From Pseudomonas sp. GGS8 (GTDB taxonomy: Bacteria; Pseudomonadota; Gammaproteobacteria; Pseudomonadales; Pseudomonadaceae), in NCBI RefSeq assembly GCF_024168645.1, contig NZ_JALJWF010000001.1:3103501-3167500 (forward strand): DNA of 64,000 nucleotides, read 5' to 3'. The notes beneath the pieces are model-generated. The model did not search any database. It was not told where the DNA came from and saw only the letters and a program-made list of their open reading frames with translations. A program made the position numbers and the translations under genes. Of this stretch, positions 18,982 through 29,423 are shown in pieces; the stretch's first letter is position 1, and the number at the start of each line of letters is the position of its first letter.

Positions 18982-20661
18982 TTACGCCGCTTTCGCTTCC
19001 GGCTGGCTCAGGGAGCGGTTCAGCGCGCTGAACAGCGCCTTGAAGCTGGCGGTGGTGAAGTTTTCATCGATGCCGACGCCGTGCACCGCACGCTCACCGT
19101 TCACTCGCAGTTCAATGTAGGCCGCGGCCTTGGCATTGGTGCCCGCGCCGATGGCGTGTTCGTTGTAGTCCATGATTTCTACCGGAATCGGTAGACCGGC
19201 CACCAGTGCTTCCAGGGCGCCGTTGCCCTTGCCACGCCAGTGCAGGTTGGTTTCGCCCTGGCCCTTGCTGGAGACTTCCACTTCCACGGCACTGTGACCG
19301 TTTTCTTCCTGCAAGCGATGGCTGACCAGCGCATACGGGGTGTTGGCCTGCAAGTATTCGCTGTGCAGCAGCGCGTGGATCTGTTGGGCGGTCATCTCCA
19401 GGCCCAGGCGATCGGTTTCACGTTGCACGACCTGGCTGAACTCGATCTGCATGCGGCGCGGCAAGCTGATGCCGAATTCCTGTTCCAGCAGGTAAGCGAT
19501 ACCGCCCTTGCCCGACTGGCTGTTGACGCGAATCACCGCCTCGTAGCTGCGGCCGATGTCGGCCGGGTCGATCGGCAGGTACGGCACTTCCCACAGGGCG
19601 TCCGGTTTCTGCTGGGCGAAGCCTTTGCGGATGGCGTCCTGGTGCGAGCCGGAGAACGCGGTGTGAACCAGGTCGCCGACGTACGGATGACGCGGGTGCA
19701 CCGGAATCTGGTTGCACTCTTCGACGACTTTGCGCACGCCGTCGATGTCGGAGAAGTCCAGCTCAGGGTCGACGCCCTGGGTGTAGAGGTTCAATGCCAC
19801 GGTGACGAGATCGACGTTACCGGTACGCTCGCCGTTGCCGAACAGGCAGCCTTCAACGCGGTCGGCGCCGGCCATCAGGCCCAACTCGGTGGCGGCAACG
19901 CCAGTGCCACGGTCGTTGTGGGTGTGCAGGCTGATGATCACGCTGTCACGACGGTTGATGTGACGGCCAAACCATTCGATCTGGTCGGCATAAATGTTCG
20001 GGGTTGCGCATTCGACGGTGGCGGGCAGGTTGAGGATCACCTTGTGCGCAGGCGTCGGGTTCCACACCTCGATCACCGCGTCGCAGACTTCCTTGGCGAA
20101 CTCCAGTTCGGTGGCGCTGAAGGTTTCTGGCGAGTATTCGAAGGTCCACTCGGTTTCCGGCTGCTGGGCGGCATATTTGACGAACAGCTTGGCGGCGTTC
20201 ACGGCGATGGCCTTGATCCCGTCCTTGTCCTGATTGAAGACAATGCGGCGGAAGGAAGGGGAGGTCGCGTTGTACAGGTGAACGATGGCCTTCTTGGCCC
20301 CACGCAGGGATTCGAAGGTACGCGCGATCAAGTCTTCACGGCCCTGGGTCAGCACCTGAATGGTGGTGTCGTCCGGGATGTGACCGCCTTCGATCAGGGT
20401 ACGCACGAAGTCGAAGTCGGTTTGCGAAGCAGCCGGGAACGAGGCTTCGATTTCTTTCACGCCGACCTGCACCAGGGTTTTCCAGAAACGCAGTTTCTTG
20501 ACCGCGTCCATGGGCTCGATCAGCGACTGGTTGCCGTCACGAAGGTCTGAGCTGCACCAGATCGGCGCGACGTCGATGGTTTTCGACGGCCAGGTGCGAT
20601 CCGGCAGGTTGATGGTCGGGAACGCGCGGTATTTCGAAGACGGGTCTTTGAGCATGCTCAT
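18982..20661 (-). CDS. leuA: 2-isopropylmalate synthase
   Basis: LeuA condenses acetyl-CoA with 2-oxoisovalerate, the first committed step of leucine biosynthesis. The 559-residue protein is the long form (LeuA type 2) found in Pseudomonas and actinobacteria. It has a catalytic TIM barrel ([16 protein letters not shown] near residue 31, and [12 protein letters not shown] with metal-binding histidines). A C-terminal LeuA dimer/regulatory domain from about residue 430 binds leucine for feedback inhibition. The start is MSMLKDPS; a second ATG two codons on is possible. A leader peptide gene with a stem-loop lies upstream (20751-20828). Confidence 0.96.
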   Translation of the reverse strand: MSMLKDPSSKYRAFPTINLPDRTWPSKTIDVAPIWCSSDLRDGNQSLIEPMDAVKKLRFWKTLVQVGVKEIEASFPAASQTDFDFVRTLIEGGHIPDDTTIQVLTQGREDLIARTFESLRGAKKAIVHLYNATSPSFRRIVFNQDKDGIKAIAVNAAKLFVKYAAQQPETEWTFEYSPETFSATELEFAKEVCDAVIEVWNPTPAHKVILNLPATVECATPNIYADQIEWFGRHINRRDSVIISLHTHNDRGTGVAATELGLMAGADRVEGCLFGNGERTGNVDLVTVALNLYTQGVDPELDFSDIDGVRKVVEECNQIPVHPRHPYVGDLVHTAFSGSHQDAIRKGFAQQKPDALWEVPYLPIDPADIGRSYEAVIRVNSQSGKGGIAYLLEQEFGISLPRRMQIEFSQVVQRETDRLGLEMTAQQIHALLHSEYLQANTPYALVSHRLQEENGHSAVEVEVSSKGQGETNLHWRGKGNGALEALVAGLPIPVEIMDYNEHAIGAGTNAKAAAYIELRVNGERAVHGVGIDENFTTASFKALFSALNRSLSQPEAKAA

Positions 20662-20740
20662 CGGAAAATCCTTATTGTATGGGCCGAAAAAAGGCGGCCT
20701 GCCGGTGGATCAAAATGTTCTGGATAAAGCGTAGGGCGAG

Positions 20741-20793
20741 GCACCGCGATTCAGCCTGGCAGTCGTGCACTGACGAGGCACAGGCTGCGGTGC
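20741..20793 (-). promoter_or_regulatory. leuA leader stem-loop (candidate attenuator element)
   Basis: On the minus strand the segment 20793-20781 (GCACCGCAGCCTG) pairs with 20758-20741. That gives a six-base and a seven-base helix separated by a five-base bulge. It overlaps the end of the leader peptide gene, as expected for a pause or antiterminator hairpin. A run of six T (minus strand) is at 20692-20687, but I could not define a strong terminator stem before it. Confidence 0.5.
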
Positions 20794-20828
20794 TGACGGA
20801 GCTGAATGAGGGTGTGAGAGGTTTTCAT
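20751..20828 (-). CDS. candidate leuA leader peptide (25 aa)
   Basis: A 25-codon frame starts with ATG at 20828 and stops at 20751, 89 bases before leuA. It begins MKTSHTLIQLRQ and ends SARLPG. Five of its 25 codons are leucine (three CTC, two CTG), with a Leu-Cys-Leu cluster near residue 17. The gene overlaps a stable stem-loop at 20741-20793. Leu-containing leaders upstream of leucine genes commonly act by ribosome-mediated attenuation, so this is inferred to be such a leader. A possible promoter (TTGCCA, 17 bases, TAGGGT) ends about ten bases before the ATG and would make the mRNA nearly leaderless. No close homologue was recalled. Confidence 0.5.
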   Translation of the reverse strand: MKTSHTLIQLRQHRSLCLVSARLPG

Positions 20829-21020
20829 GCCTTCAACCCTAACCGCGAGGGGAAAGGATGGCAAGCGGTCGAAAAACTTTGAGAGGAATACTCGAAAAGA
20901 AGGCTTTTGCGAGATTTTATTGCTCGTAAGGAGTTGGATCGTTTTGTTCTTTGCGCAGTGTCTCAGCCATGCGCAATTGATAGAAGGGGGGCAGGTTATC
21001 TGCGGGTTTCGGTGATGCTC
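20829..21020. other. intergenic region upstream of the leuA leader
   Basis: The 482-base gap between leuA and the M23 peptidase gene holds the leuA leader, then about 190 bases of comparatively A/T-rich sequence, then a REP pair. Apart from possible leuA promoter elements I see no gene or RNA here. Confidence 0.4.
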
Positions 21021-21125
21021 AGGCCGCCTTCGCGGGCAAGCCCGCTCCCACAGGGTTTTGTGTCGTGGCAAAACCTGGAGTTCAACCCGCAAACTGTAGG
21101 AGCGAGGCTTGCCCGCGAAGAGGCC
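21021..21125. repeat. REP pair (inverted) between leuA and the M23 peptidase gene
   Basis: AGGCCGCCTTCGCGGGCAAG with a CCGCTCCCACAGG arm faces CTGTAGGAGCGAGGCTTGCC with GCGAAGAGGCC. The two copies belong to slightly different arm variants (GTGGGAGCGGG and GTAGGAGCGAGG). Confidence 0.8.
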
Positions 21126-21143
21126 ATCAGCCTCAACAACTAT

Positions 21144-21965
21144 TTATGGCTGAAACGCCCCAATAAAAATCGCCGGATCCACCCGCGCATCGTTCAGGCT
21201 GACGTTCCAATGCATATGTGGCCCGGTCGCGCGGCCAGTTGAGCCGACTTTCCCGACCACGTCACCACGCGCCAGTTGCTGGCCGACTTTCACGTCGATC
21301 TTCGACATGTGGCAGAACATGCTGATAAAGCCTTGGCCGTGGTCGACGAACACCGTATTGCCGTTGAAGAAGTAATTACCGATCAGGATCACCTTGCCGG
21401 CGGCCGGGGTCTTGATTGGGGTGCCGGCGGGTACGGCGAAGTCGAGGCCCGCGTGGGGGTTGCGTTCTTCGCCATTGAAGAAGCGGCGCACGCCGAACTT
21501 GCTCGACAGCGGTCCATTGACCGGTTTGTCCAGCAGCAGGTTGCTCGGGGTATTCGGGCTGAAGCTGCGGTAGGCCTGGATCTGCTCGGCCAACTCACCT
21601 TCGATGCGCTTGAGATTTTCCGGGTTCGGATTGACCTGCTGCGTATTTTTCAGGGTGATGTGCTGTTCCGGGTATTTCTTGCTGCCGACGGTGAAGCTCA
21701 GGTTGCGGCCACCGCTGCTAAGCGACTGACTGCCCGGTTTGACCGTCAGCGGCACGCCAACGATGGCCAACCAGTTGTTCTGTTCCTTGACCACCAATAC
21801 GGGCTTGCCTTGATAACTGGCTTTCGGCGCCTGGACGGAGCTGCCCAGATCCACCACTGCCACGCCACCCGGCACCGGTTTGTTCAACAGGCGGGTGATG
21901 TAACTGTCGGCGTGGGCGTTGAAGGTCAGGCACAGCAACAGCAGCGGAGCTAGAAAACGCGGCAT
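21144..21965 (-). CDS. periplasmic M23-family peptidoglycan endopeptidase
   Basis: This is a LytM-domain (M23) metallopeptidase expected to cut peptide cross-links in the cell wall. It is exported: MPRFLAPLLLLCLTFNAHA is a signal peptide. The C-terminal LytM domain (about residues 150-265) shows the zinc ligands in NPHAGLDFAVPAGTPI (His, Asp) and GPHMHWNVSLN (HxH). The N-terminal part has no recognised domain beyond a beta-rich region. It lies three bases downstream of xseA on the same strand and is probably co-transcribed. Family members of this size (273 aa) are conserved next to xseA in Pseudomonas. Confidence 0.88.
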   Translation of the reverse strand: MPRFLAPLLLLCLTFNAHADSYITRLLNKPVPGGVAVVDLGSSVQAPKASYQGKPVLVVKEQNNWLAIVGVPLTVKPGSQSLSSGGRNLSFTVGSKKYPEQHITLKNTQQVNPNPENLKRIEGELAEQIQAYRSFSPNTPSNLLLDKPVNGPLSSKFGVRRFFNGEERNPHAGLDFAVPAGTPIKTPAAGKVILIGNYFFNGNTVFVDHGQGFISMFCHMSKIDVKVGQQLARGDVVGKVGSTGRATGPHMHWNVSLNDARVDPAIFIGAFQP

Positions 21966-21968
21966 GGA

Positions 21969-23348
21969 TCAATCCAGTAAAGAAAGGGTGACAGGCGTGA
22001 GGTGATTGTCTTCGACCCGCACTTGCAGTTCGCCTTTGCCGAGTTTGGCTTTCAGGCGCTGGCCGGTGTGGGTTTGCGCGGCGCTGCGGATCGCGTTGCC
22101 TCGCTCGTCCAGCAGAATGCTGTAGCCACGAGCGAGGGTCGCCAGCGGGCTGACCACATGCAGCGTCTGCATCTGACTTTGCAGTTGCAGGCGACGGGAC
22201 TTGAGCCCTTCACGCATGGCCCGGGGCAGGCGCTCGGCGAGGCTGTCGAGGCGCTGGCGAAGCATCGCCAATTGCCGCCCCGGATGTTGCCCGGCGAGGC
22301 GGGTTTCCAGACGGATCAGGCGTTCACGACGGGTATTGAGGCTGCGTTCGAACGCGCGGCGCAGGCGCATGTCCAGATCATCCAGACGTTGCGCCTGCTG
22401 ACGCAGACGTTCGCCGGGATGGCGCAAGCGGCGAGAGATGCCTTCCAGGCGCAGCCGATCGCGCATCAAGCGGTCACGCATGCGCATCACCAGGCGACGA
22501 TGCAGGCTTTCGACCCGGCGCACCAGATCGCTGGAGTCCGGCGCGAGCAGTTCGGCGGCGGCGGACGGCGTCGGGGCGCGAACGTCGGCGACGAAGTCAC
22601 TGATCGATACGTCGGTTTCATGGCCGACGGCGCTGACGATTGGCGTTACGCAGGCGTCCACGGCGCGGGCCACGGCTTCTTCGTTGAAACACCAGAGGTC
22701 TTCCAGCGAGCCGCCGCCACGGGCCAGGATCAACGCATCGAAACCACGGGCATCCGCCAGTTTCAGTGCGCGGACAATCTGCGCGGTGGCTTCGCGGCCT
22801 TGTACGGCGGTGGGGATCAGCGTCAGTTGGATCTGCGGTGCGCGGCGGCGGAACACGCTGATGATGTCGCGGATCACCGCGCCGGTGGGCGAGCTGATAA
22901 TGCCGATGCGTTGTGGATGCGCCGGCAGCGGCACTTTGCGCTCGGCACTGAACAGGCCTTCGGCGCTGAGCTTTTCCTTCAGTGCATCGAAGGCCAGGCG
23001 CAGGGCACCGTCGCCGGCCGGTTCCACGGTGTCGAGGATCAGTTGGTAGTCACCACGGCCCTCGAACAGTGAAACCTTGCCGCGAACCTTGACCGCCAGG
23101 CCGTCCTTCAGCGCCTGGCGAACCCGTGCCGCGTTCTGCCGGAACAGTGCACAACGCACTTGGGCGCCGCTATCCTTGAGGGTGAAATACACATGGCCGG
23201 ACGCCGGGCGGGCGAGGTTGGAGATTTCGCCTTCGACCCAGATATTGCTGAACACGTCTTCGAGCAACACCCGCGCGCGGCCGTTGAGCTGGCTGACAGT
23301 CAGGACTTCCCGGTCCAGGCCGAGTCTTGCAAAGGGATCTTTAATCAT
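21969..23348 (-). CDS. xseA: exodeoxyribonuclease VII large subunit
   Basis: XseA with XseB forms exonuclease VII, which degrades single-stranded DNA from both ends. The 459 aa start with an OB-fold DNA-binding domain (about residues 20-115, LTVSQLNGRARVLLEDVF). The catalytic domain follows, with the conserved GRGGGSLEDLWCFNEE-type motif (here LARGGGSLEDLW) and IVSAVGHETDVSISDFVAD. A long coiled-coil region ends the protein. xseB is not in the window. The M23 peptidase gene follows directly. Confidence 0.96.
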   Translation of the reverse strand: MIKDPFARLGLDREVLTVSQLNGRARVLLEDVFSNIWVEGEISNLARPASGHVYFTLKDSGAQVRCALFRQNAARVRQALKDGLAVKVRGKVSLFEGRGDYQLILDTVEPAGDGALRLAFDALKEKLSAEGLFSAERKVPLPAHPQRIGIISSPTGAVIRDIISVFRRRAPQIQLTLIPTAVQGREATAQIVRALKLADARGFDALILARGGGSLEDLWCFNEEAVARAVDACVTPIVSAVGHETDVSISDFVADVRAPTPSAAAELLAPDSSDLVRRVESLHRRLVMRMRDRLMRDRLRLEGISRRLRHPGERLRQQAQRLDDLDMRLRRAFERSLNTRRERLIRLETRLAGQHPGRQLAMLRQRLDSLAERLPRAMREGLKSRRLQLQSQMQTLHVVSPLATLARGYSILLDERGNAIRSAAQTHTGQRLKAKLGKGELQVRVEDNHLTPVTLSLLD

Positions 23349-23402
23349 GGGGCGCAGTTTAAAGGCATTCGACGATCAATCTCCATGATCCGGCGAAAAT
23401 CC

Positions 23403-23545
23403 CCTGTGGCAGCGAGACTGTGGTGAGGGGGCTTGCCCCCGTTTGAGTGCGTAGCACTCACAAGATCTTTGATACATCAGGGATTTTGGGGCTGCTTCGC
23501 AGCCCAACGGGGGCAAGCCCCCTCGCCACAGCCCGCTCCCACAGG
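23403..23545. repeat. REP-like inverted cluster, GAGGGGGCTTGCCCCC subtype
   Basis: TGTGGTGAGGGGGCTTGCCC and its inverted copy (GGGGGCAAGCCCCCTCGCCA) flank two small hairpins, GAGTGCGTAGCACTC at 23445-23459 and GGGCTGCTTCGCAGCCC at about 23490-23506. The subtype differs from the GTGGGAGCGGG REPs elsewhere. Confidence 0.8.
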
Positions 23546-23550
23546 TGTTG

Positions 23551-24447
23551 CTACGGCAATCGGGTGATGTGTTCAACGAATTGCTGGACCAGCGCGGTGG
23601 GATCTTGCCGGCAGGCGAGGGCGACGGTGCTGTGGCAATCGGGGTCGGCCAAGGGCAGGAAGTGGATGTCGGGCGGTGCAATGTCCTGCATCGATTCCGG
23701 TAACAGCGCGATGCCGAACCCGGCCTGAATCAGTTGCAGTTGCGTGGTTTTGCGCGACACCACCCGAGCCGCTTTCGGGAAGAATCCCTGACGCATGCAC
23801 AACTCGGCGGACAGATAACTCAACCCGCCACGCTGCGGATGAGGAATGGAGATAAACGCCTCATCCTTCAATTGCGCCAAGTCGATGCCTTGAGCGGACT
23901 TATCCACAGCCAGTCGATGGTTGGGGGGAACGGCCAGCAGCAATCGTTCGCGGTACAAAGGAGCAATCTGCACGTCTTCACGTTGGCGCAACACCGGCAG
24001 GCGCAGCAATCCGATATCCAGCCGATTGTCGGCCAGTGCTTCAAGTTGCGCTTCGGAAGATAGCTTGACGATGTCCATGGAAACGCCGGCATGCGGATCC
24101 AGGTAGTTGCTGATGCTTCGCAGCAGGCGACCACTCATGGGCACGGTGCTGGAATGACTGAGGCGCAAGGTGCCCAGTTCTCCATTGCCGATTTGGGTAG
24201 CCATCTCGCTGGCCTTGGTCAGTTCGGTCAATAAGTTTCTGGCTCGCGGCAGGAAGGCTTCACCGGCCGCTGTCAGTCGCGGCTGACGTGCCGTGCGTTC
24301 GAACAGCGGCGTTTGCAGACGGGTTTCCATGTCCTTGATCTGTCGGCTCAAGGCCGATTGAGCAATAAACAGTCGTTCAGCCGCCGCGCTGAAGCTGCCG
24401 CTCTCGGCGATTTCCACGAAGTAACGCAATTGGCGGGTTGAAAGCAC
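23551..24447 (-). CDS. LysR-family transcriptional regulator
   Basis: This LysR-type regulator has an N-terminal winged HTH (about residues 1-60, TRQLRYFVEIAESGSFSAAA and RLFIAQSALSRQIKDME) and a C-terminal inducer-binding domain. The best start is GTG 24447, with AAAGG eight to nine bases upstream. It gives the standard length of 298 aa; the frame is open further upstream but that part is not LysR-like. It is divergent from a TauE/SafE permease gene about 100 bases away and is the likely regulator of it. The effector is unknown. Subfamily features (QLRYFVEIAESGSFSAAAERL) recall CatR/BenM-like regulators. Confidence 0.88.
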   Translation of the reverse strand: MLSTRQLRYFVEIAESGSFSAAAERLFIAQSALSRQIKDMETRLQTPLFERTARQPRLTAAGEAFLPRARNLLTELTKASEMATQIGNGELGTLRLSHSSTVPMSGRLLRSISNYLDPHAGVSMDIVKLSSEAQLEALADNRLDIGLLRLPVLRQREDVQIAPLYRERLLLAVPPNHRLAVDKSAQGIDLAQLKDEAFISIPHPQRGGLSYLSAELCMRQGFFPKAARVVSRKTTQLQLIQAGFGIALLPESMQDIAPPDIHFLPLADPDCHSTVALACRQDPTALVQQFVEHITRLP

Positions 24448-24547
24448 GAGATATGCCTTTCTGAGATGGGTGATCGATTTTGAAGATATTAGTCGCAACG
24501 CCTGGCGCTGGCTAAAGTCATCACAGGAATAAAAGGAAGCCGTGTCG

Positions 24548-25315
24548 ATGAATGTGTTGGAGTTATTAAGCCAATGGCCGTGGGGTGCGGTGGATTGGTT
24601 GGTGATCGGATTGGGGGTTGCCCTGGCCTATATCGTGTTCGGCATCGCCGGTTTCGGCACCGCGCTGGTGGCGGGACCGGTTCTGATTCTGTTCATGCCT
24701 CTGTCGAAAATCGTGCCATTGCTGGTTCTGCTGGATTTCGTCGCCGCTTTCGGCAATTTGCTGCCTTCACGGCGTGATGTTGAACGGTCCGAGTTGCTGC
24801 GACTGCTGCCGTGCATGGCGGTAGGCTGCACGTTGGGAGTGATTTTTCTGCTGAACCTGAAATCCGATGTATTGCTGCTGTTGATGGGGCTGTTTATCAG
24901 TGCCTATGCGATTTACAGCCTGTGGATTAAAACCCGCCCGGCACAATTGTCCGCCGGTTGGGCGGTGCCGATGGGCACGGTGGGTGGAATGTTCGGGGCG
25001 CTGTTTGGCAGTGGCGGCTTTTTATATGCAATCTATTTGAACAGTCGGTTACCGAAGGACGAGGCCCGGGCCACCCAGAGTGCGCTGATCAGTTGCAGCA
25101 CCGTGGTGCGTTTGAGCCTGTTTGCCGTCGCCGGGGTATATGCCGAGCTACCCTTGTTGGTATTGGCGTTGTGTTTGTTGCCAGCGATGGCGCTGGGGTT
25201 GTGGATCGGCCGACGTTTGAACATGAAATTGTCCCGCGAGGCCTTCGTGCGGCTGGTGACCTGGCTGGTGCTGGCCAGCGGGATTGCCTTGATCGGGCGT
25301 TATTTGAGTACTTGA
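24548..25315 (+). CDS. TauE/SafE-family sulfite/anion exporter
   Basis: This 255-residue inner-membrane protein has about seven or eight hydrophobic helices and the TauE/SafE (PF01925) signature. A glycine-rich segment, VFGIAGFGTALVAGPVLILF, lies near the start, with the repeat GGMFGALFGSGGFLYAIYL in the second half. Members export sulfite, sulfoacetate or other small anions. ATG 24548 is favoured, because AAGGAAG lies eight bases before it and the in-frame GTG at 24542 is too close. It is divergent from a LysR gene, which probably regulates it. Confidence 0.85.
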   Translation: MNVLELLSQWPWGAVDWLVIGLGVALAYIVFGIAGFGTALVAGPVLILFMPLSKIVPLLVLLDFVAAFGNLLPSRRDVERSELLRLLPCMAVGCTLGVIFLLNLKSDVLLLLMGLFISAYAIYSLWIKTRPAQLSAGWAVPMGTVGGMFGALFGSGGFLYAIYLNSRLPKDEARATQSALISCSTVVRLSLFAVAGVYAELPLLVLALCLLPAMALGLWIGRRLNMKLSREAFVRLVTWLVLASGIALIGRYLST

Positions 25316-25348
25316 CCGGATTTCGTCAGGGATTAAGCTGCCGGCCGC

Positions 25349-25455
25349 CCTGACGCTATCGCGGGCAAGCCCGCTCCCACAGGGATCTCAGGTGAGCACA
25401 AATGTGCTTACGACCGATATCGTGTGGGAGCGGGCTTGCCCGCGATAGCGTCAGG
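25349..25455. repeat. REP pair with 33-base perfect inverted arms
   Basis: Bases 25349-25381 are the exact reverse complement of 25423-25455, with 41 bases between. Each arm contains the core GGGCAAGCCC/GGGCTTGCCC and adjoining CTGACGCTATCGC sequence. The symmetry is stronger than in the other pairs. Confidence 0.85.
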
Positions 25456-25498
25456 ACGAACACCTCAGAGCATCCATTTGACGCAGTAGGCTTGCACC

Positions 25499-26047
25499 AT
25501 GAATTCGCAAAGCATCATCGTCCCGAAAATCTCCACACTGCCGGTACACGAACCCCGGGCCCGGGCGGTCGTGCGGTGGCTGGTGCGCAAGAACATCATT
25601 AAAGAAGAGCTGACCACCTGTGGCCGCACCGGCAATCGCATGGCCCACGCCATCGCCGACGGTGCTCGCGCCGTGGTCCTGCACCCTGAAGCGCTGCCGT
25701 TTGGCGAGCCGATCAATGGCCTGGAGATCATCACCAAGCGCTGCATCTATACACCGGCCAAGGGTTTCCTCGAAGAAGCCGGCTGTGCCGAGTGCCGCAA
25801 GGAGATCGGCGAGGCGCTGTTCGAAAGCCTGGAAGACTGGATGCCGGGGCGCACCGATAACTTCACCTGCCCTGAATGCGGGCATGAGGACGACATCAAC
25901 GGCTTCCTGTTCTTGCAGGAATGCGGCTTTTCCAACCTGGGGTTCATCTTCAACAATTGGCTCGAGGCCGGGTTCAAGCAGAGCTTCATTGATGAATTTG
26001 CCGATTGGCTGGATCAGCCCATGAGCTGGGTCAAAGTCGAACTGTAA
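25499..26047 (+). CDS. conserved Pseudomonas protein with a four-cysteine zinc-ribbon-like motif
   Basis: I recognise this 182-residue protein only as a conserved pseudomonad protein; homologues have sometimes been labelled as a sugar ABC transporter ATPase. That label does not fit, since no Walker A or ABC signature exists. Two CxxC pairs are visible (GCAECRKE near residue 98, FTCPECGHEDD near residue 123), 22 residues apart, which is typical of a zinc ribbon. There is no signal peptide or membrane helix, so it is probably cytoplasmic. The C-terminus is acidic with aromatic residues (NFFN-type helix, DWLDQPMSW). It lies upstream of guaB but guaB has its own promoter. Confidence 0.8.
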   Translation: MNSQSIIVPKISTLPVHEPRARAVVRWLVRKNIIKEELTTCGRTGNRMAHAIADGARAVVLHPEALPFGEPINGLEIITKRCIYTPAKGFLEEAGCAECRKEIGEALFESLEDWMPGRTDNFTCPECGHEDDINGFLFLQECGFSNLGFIFNNWLEAGFKQSFIDEFADWLDQPMSWVKVEL

Positions 26048-26109
26048 ATGCTGATGTCGGTCCCTTATGGGGGCGTTGTTTCTCCGTATGTCAGTAATGC
26101 CAATAATAG

Positions 26110-27657
<1,548 letters not shown>

Positions 27658-27682
27658 GGCTTCAAGCAAATCGTTAAGCAAC

Positions 27683-27705
27683 CGGGGCTGTTCTATTCAG
27701 CCCCG
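27683..27705 (+). terminator. hairpin between guaB and guaA
   Basis: CGGGGCTG and CAGCCCCG form an eight-base stem with the loop TTCTATT. The following AGTTGTTTCT is only moderately T-rich, so partial termination or RNA protection is likely rather than full separation. Confidence 0.45.
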
Positions 27706-27756
27706 AGTTGTTTCTGAATCACGACTGTTTCTGAATTACTTAGACGAGACTGAATC

Positions 27757-29334
27757 ATGGCCCTCGACATTCACGCTCACCGCATCCTGATCCTCGACTT
27801 CGGTTCCCAGTACACCCAACTGATCGCCCGCCGCGTGCGTGAAATCGGCGTTTACTGCGAACTGCATCCGTTCGACATGGACGAGGAAGCCATTCGCGAA
27901 TTCGCTCCAAAAGGCGTCATCCTCGCCGGCGGCCCCGAGTCCGTGCACGAAGCCGACAGCCCTCGCTGCCCGCAAGCAGTGTTTGATCTGGGCGTGCCAG
28001 TCTTCGGTATCTGCTACGGCATGCAGACCATGGCCGAGCAACTGGGCGGCAAGGTTGAAGGTTCCGACCTGCGTGAGTTCGGTTACGCCCGTGTCGATGT
28101 GGTCGGCAAGAGCCGCCTGCTCGACGGCATCGAAGACCATATCGACGCCGATGGCCTGTTCGGCCTCGACGTATGGATGAGCCACGGTGACAAGGTCACC
28201 AAGATGCCGGAAGACTTCCACATCCTGGCCAGCACCCCGAGCTGCCCGATTGCCGGCATGTTCAACGATGACCGTGCCTATTACGGCGTGCAGTTCCACC
28301 CGGAAGTGACCCACACCAAGCAGGGCGGTCGCATCCTCTCGCGCTTCATCCTCGATATCTGCGGCTGTGAAGCGCTGTGGACGCCATCGAAGATTGCCGA
28401 AGACGCCATTGCCCAGGTCCGTGCTCAGGTTGGCACCGACAACGTACTGCTCGGCCTGTCCGGCGGCGTGGACTCCTCGGTGGTTGCCGCGCTGCTGCAC
28501 AAAGCCATTGGCGACCAACTGACCTGCGTCTTCGTCGACAACGGCCTGCTGCGTCTGCACGAAGGCGAGCAAGTGATGGCCATGTTTGCCGAGAACATGG
28601 GCGTCAAAGTGATCCGCGCCAACGCCGAAGAACAGTTCCTCGGTAACCTGGCGGGCGAGTCGGACCCGGAGAAGAAGCGCAAGATCATCGGCCGTACCTT
28701 TATCGACGTGTTCGATGCCGAATCCTGCAAGCTGGACAACATCAAGTACCTGGCCCAGGGCACCATCTACCCGGACGTGATCGAGTCGGCTGGCGCGAAA
28801 AGCGGCAAGGCGCACGTGATCAAGTCGCACCACAACGTGGGCGGCCTGCCGGAAGAAATGAACCTCAAGCTGGTTGAACCCCTGCGCGAGCTGTTCAAGG
28901 ACGAAGTCCGTCGTCTGGGCCTGGAACTGGGCCTGCCGTACGACATGGTCTACCGTCACCCGTTCCCGGGCCCGGGCCTGGGCGTGCGGATCCTCGGCGA
29001 AGTGAAGAAGGAATACGCCGACCTGCTGCGTCGCGCCGACCACATCTTCATCGAAGAACTGCGCAAGGCGGACTGGTACCACAAGGTCAGCCAGGCGTTC
29101 GTGGTGTTCCAGCCGGTGAAATCGGTTGGCGTGGTCGGCGATGGCCGGCGTTACGCCTGGGTCGTGGCCCTGCGTGCCGTTGAAACCATCGACTTCATGA
29201 CCGCGCGTTGGGCGCACCTGCCTTACGAACTGCTGGAAACCGTCAGCGGCCGCATTATCAATGAAATCGAAGGCATCTCCCGCGTCACCTACGACGTGTC
29301 GAGCAAGCCGCCAGCGACGATTGAGTGGGAGTGA
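27757..29334 (+). CDS. guaA: GMP synthase (glutamine-hydrolysing)
   Basis: GuaA converts XMP to GMP using glutamine and ATP. The N-terminal class I glutamine amidotransferase domain (about residues 1-200) has the nucleophile Cys in [10 protein letters not shown] and His/Glu in QFHPEVTHT. The ATP-pyrophosphatase domain follows, with the SGGVDSSV P-loop, and then the C-terminal dimerisation domain. The length of 525 aa is normal. A strong terminator lies 32 bases after the stop. Confidence 0.97.
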   Translation: MALDIHAHRILILDFGSQYTQLIARRVREIGVYCELHPFDMDEEAIREFAPKGVILAGGPESVHEADSPRCPQAVFDLGVPVFGICYGMQTMAEQLGGKVEGSDLREFGYARVDVVGKSRLLDGIEDHIDADGLFGLDVWMSHGDKVTKMPEDFHILASTPSCPIAGMFNDDRAYYGVQFHPEVTHTKQGGRILSRFILDICGCEALWTPSKIAEDAIAQVRAQVGTDNVLLGLSGGVDSSVVAALLHKAIGDQLTCVFVDNGLLRLHEGEQVMAMFAENMGVKVIRANAEEQFLGNLAGESDPEKKRKIIGRTFIDVFDAESCKLDNIKYLAQGTIYPDVIESAGAKSGKAHVIKSHHNVGGLPEEMNLKLVEPLRELFKDEVRRLGLELGLPYDMVYRHPFPGPGLGVRILGEVKKEYADLLRRADHIFIEELRKADWYHKVSQAFVVFQPVKSVGVVGDGRRYAWVVALRAVETIDFMTARWAHLPYELLETVSGRIINEIEGISRVTYDVSSKPPATIEWE

Positions 29335-29365
29335 TCCCGGTCTGACTGATCGTCGGTAACAACCG

Positions 29366-29402
29366 AAAGGCCCCGTGAATGTGAGTTCACGGGGCCTTTT
29401 GC
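29366..29402. terminator. terminator between guaA and the toxin-like gene
   Basis: AAAGGCCCCGTGAA and TTCACGGGGCCTTT form a 14-base stem with a six-base loop, followed by TTTTGC. The A-run on the opposite side lets it serve the converging minus-strand gene as well. Confidence 0.85.
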
Positions 29403-29423
29403 GTTTCACGGTGCGGTGTTTTC

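Noticed and set aside
19240..20550. 436-codon plus-strand frame opposite leuA
   Set aside because: It is antisense to leuA. The leuA frame is unambiguous.
20662..21143. Riboswitch in the leuA upstream region
   Set aside because: No known leucine or other riboswitch consensus was visible. The leader peptide with stem-loop explains the structure better.
22002..23072. 356-codon plus-strand frame opposite xseA
   Set aside because: Antisense to xseA, low-complexity composition, no domain.
27736..29409. 557-codon minus-strand frame opposite guaA
   Set aside because: It is opposite guaA and includes the terminator; no domain or start signal.
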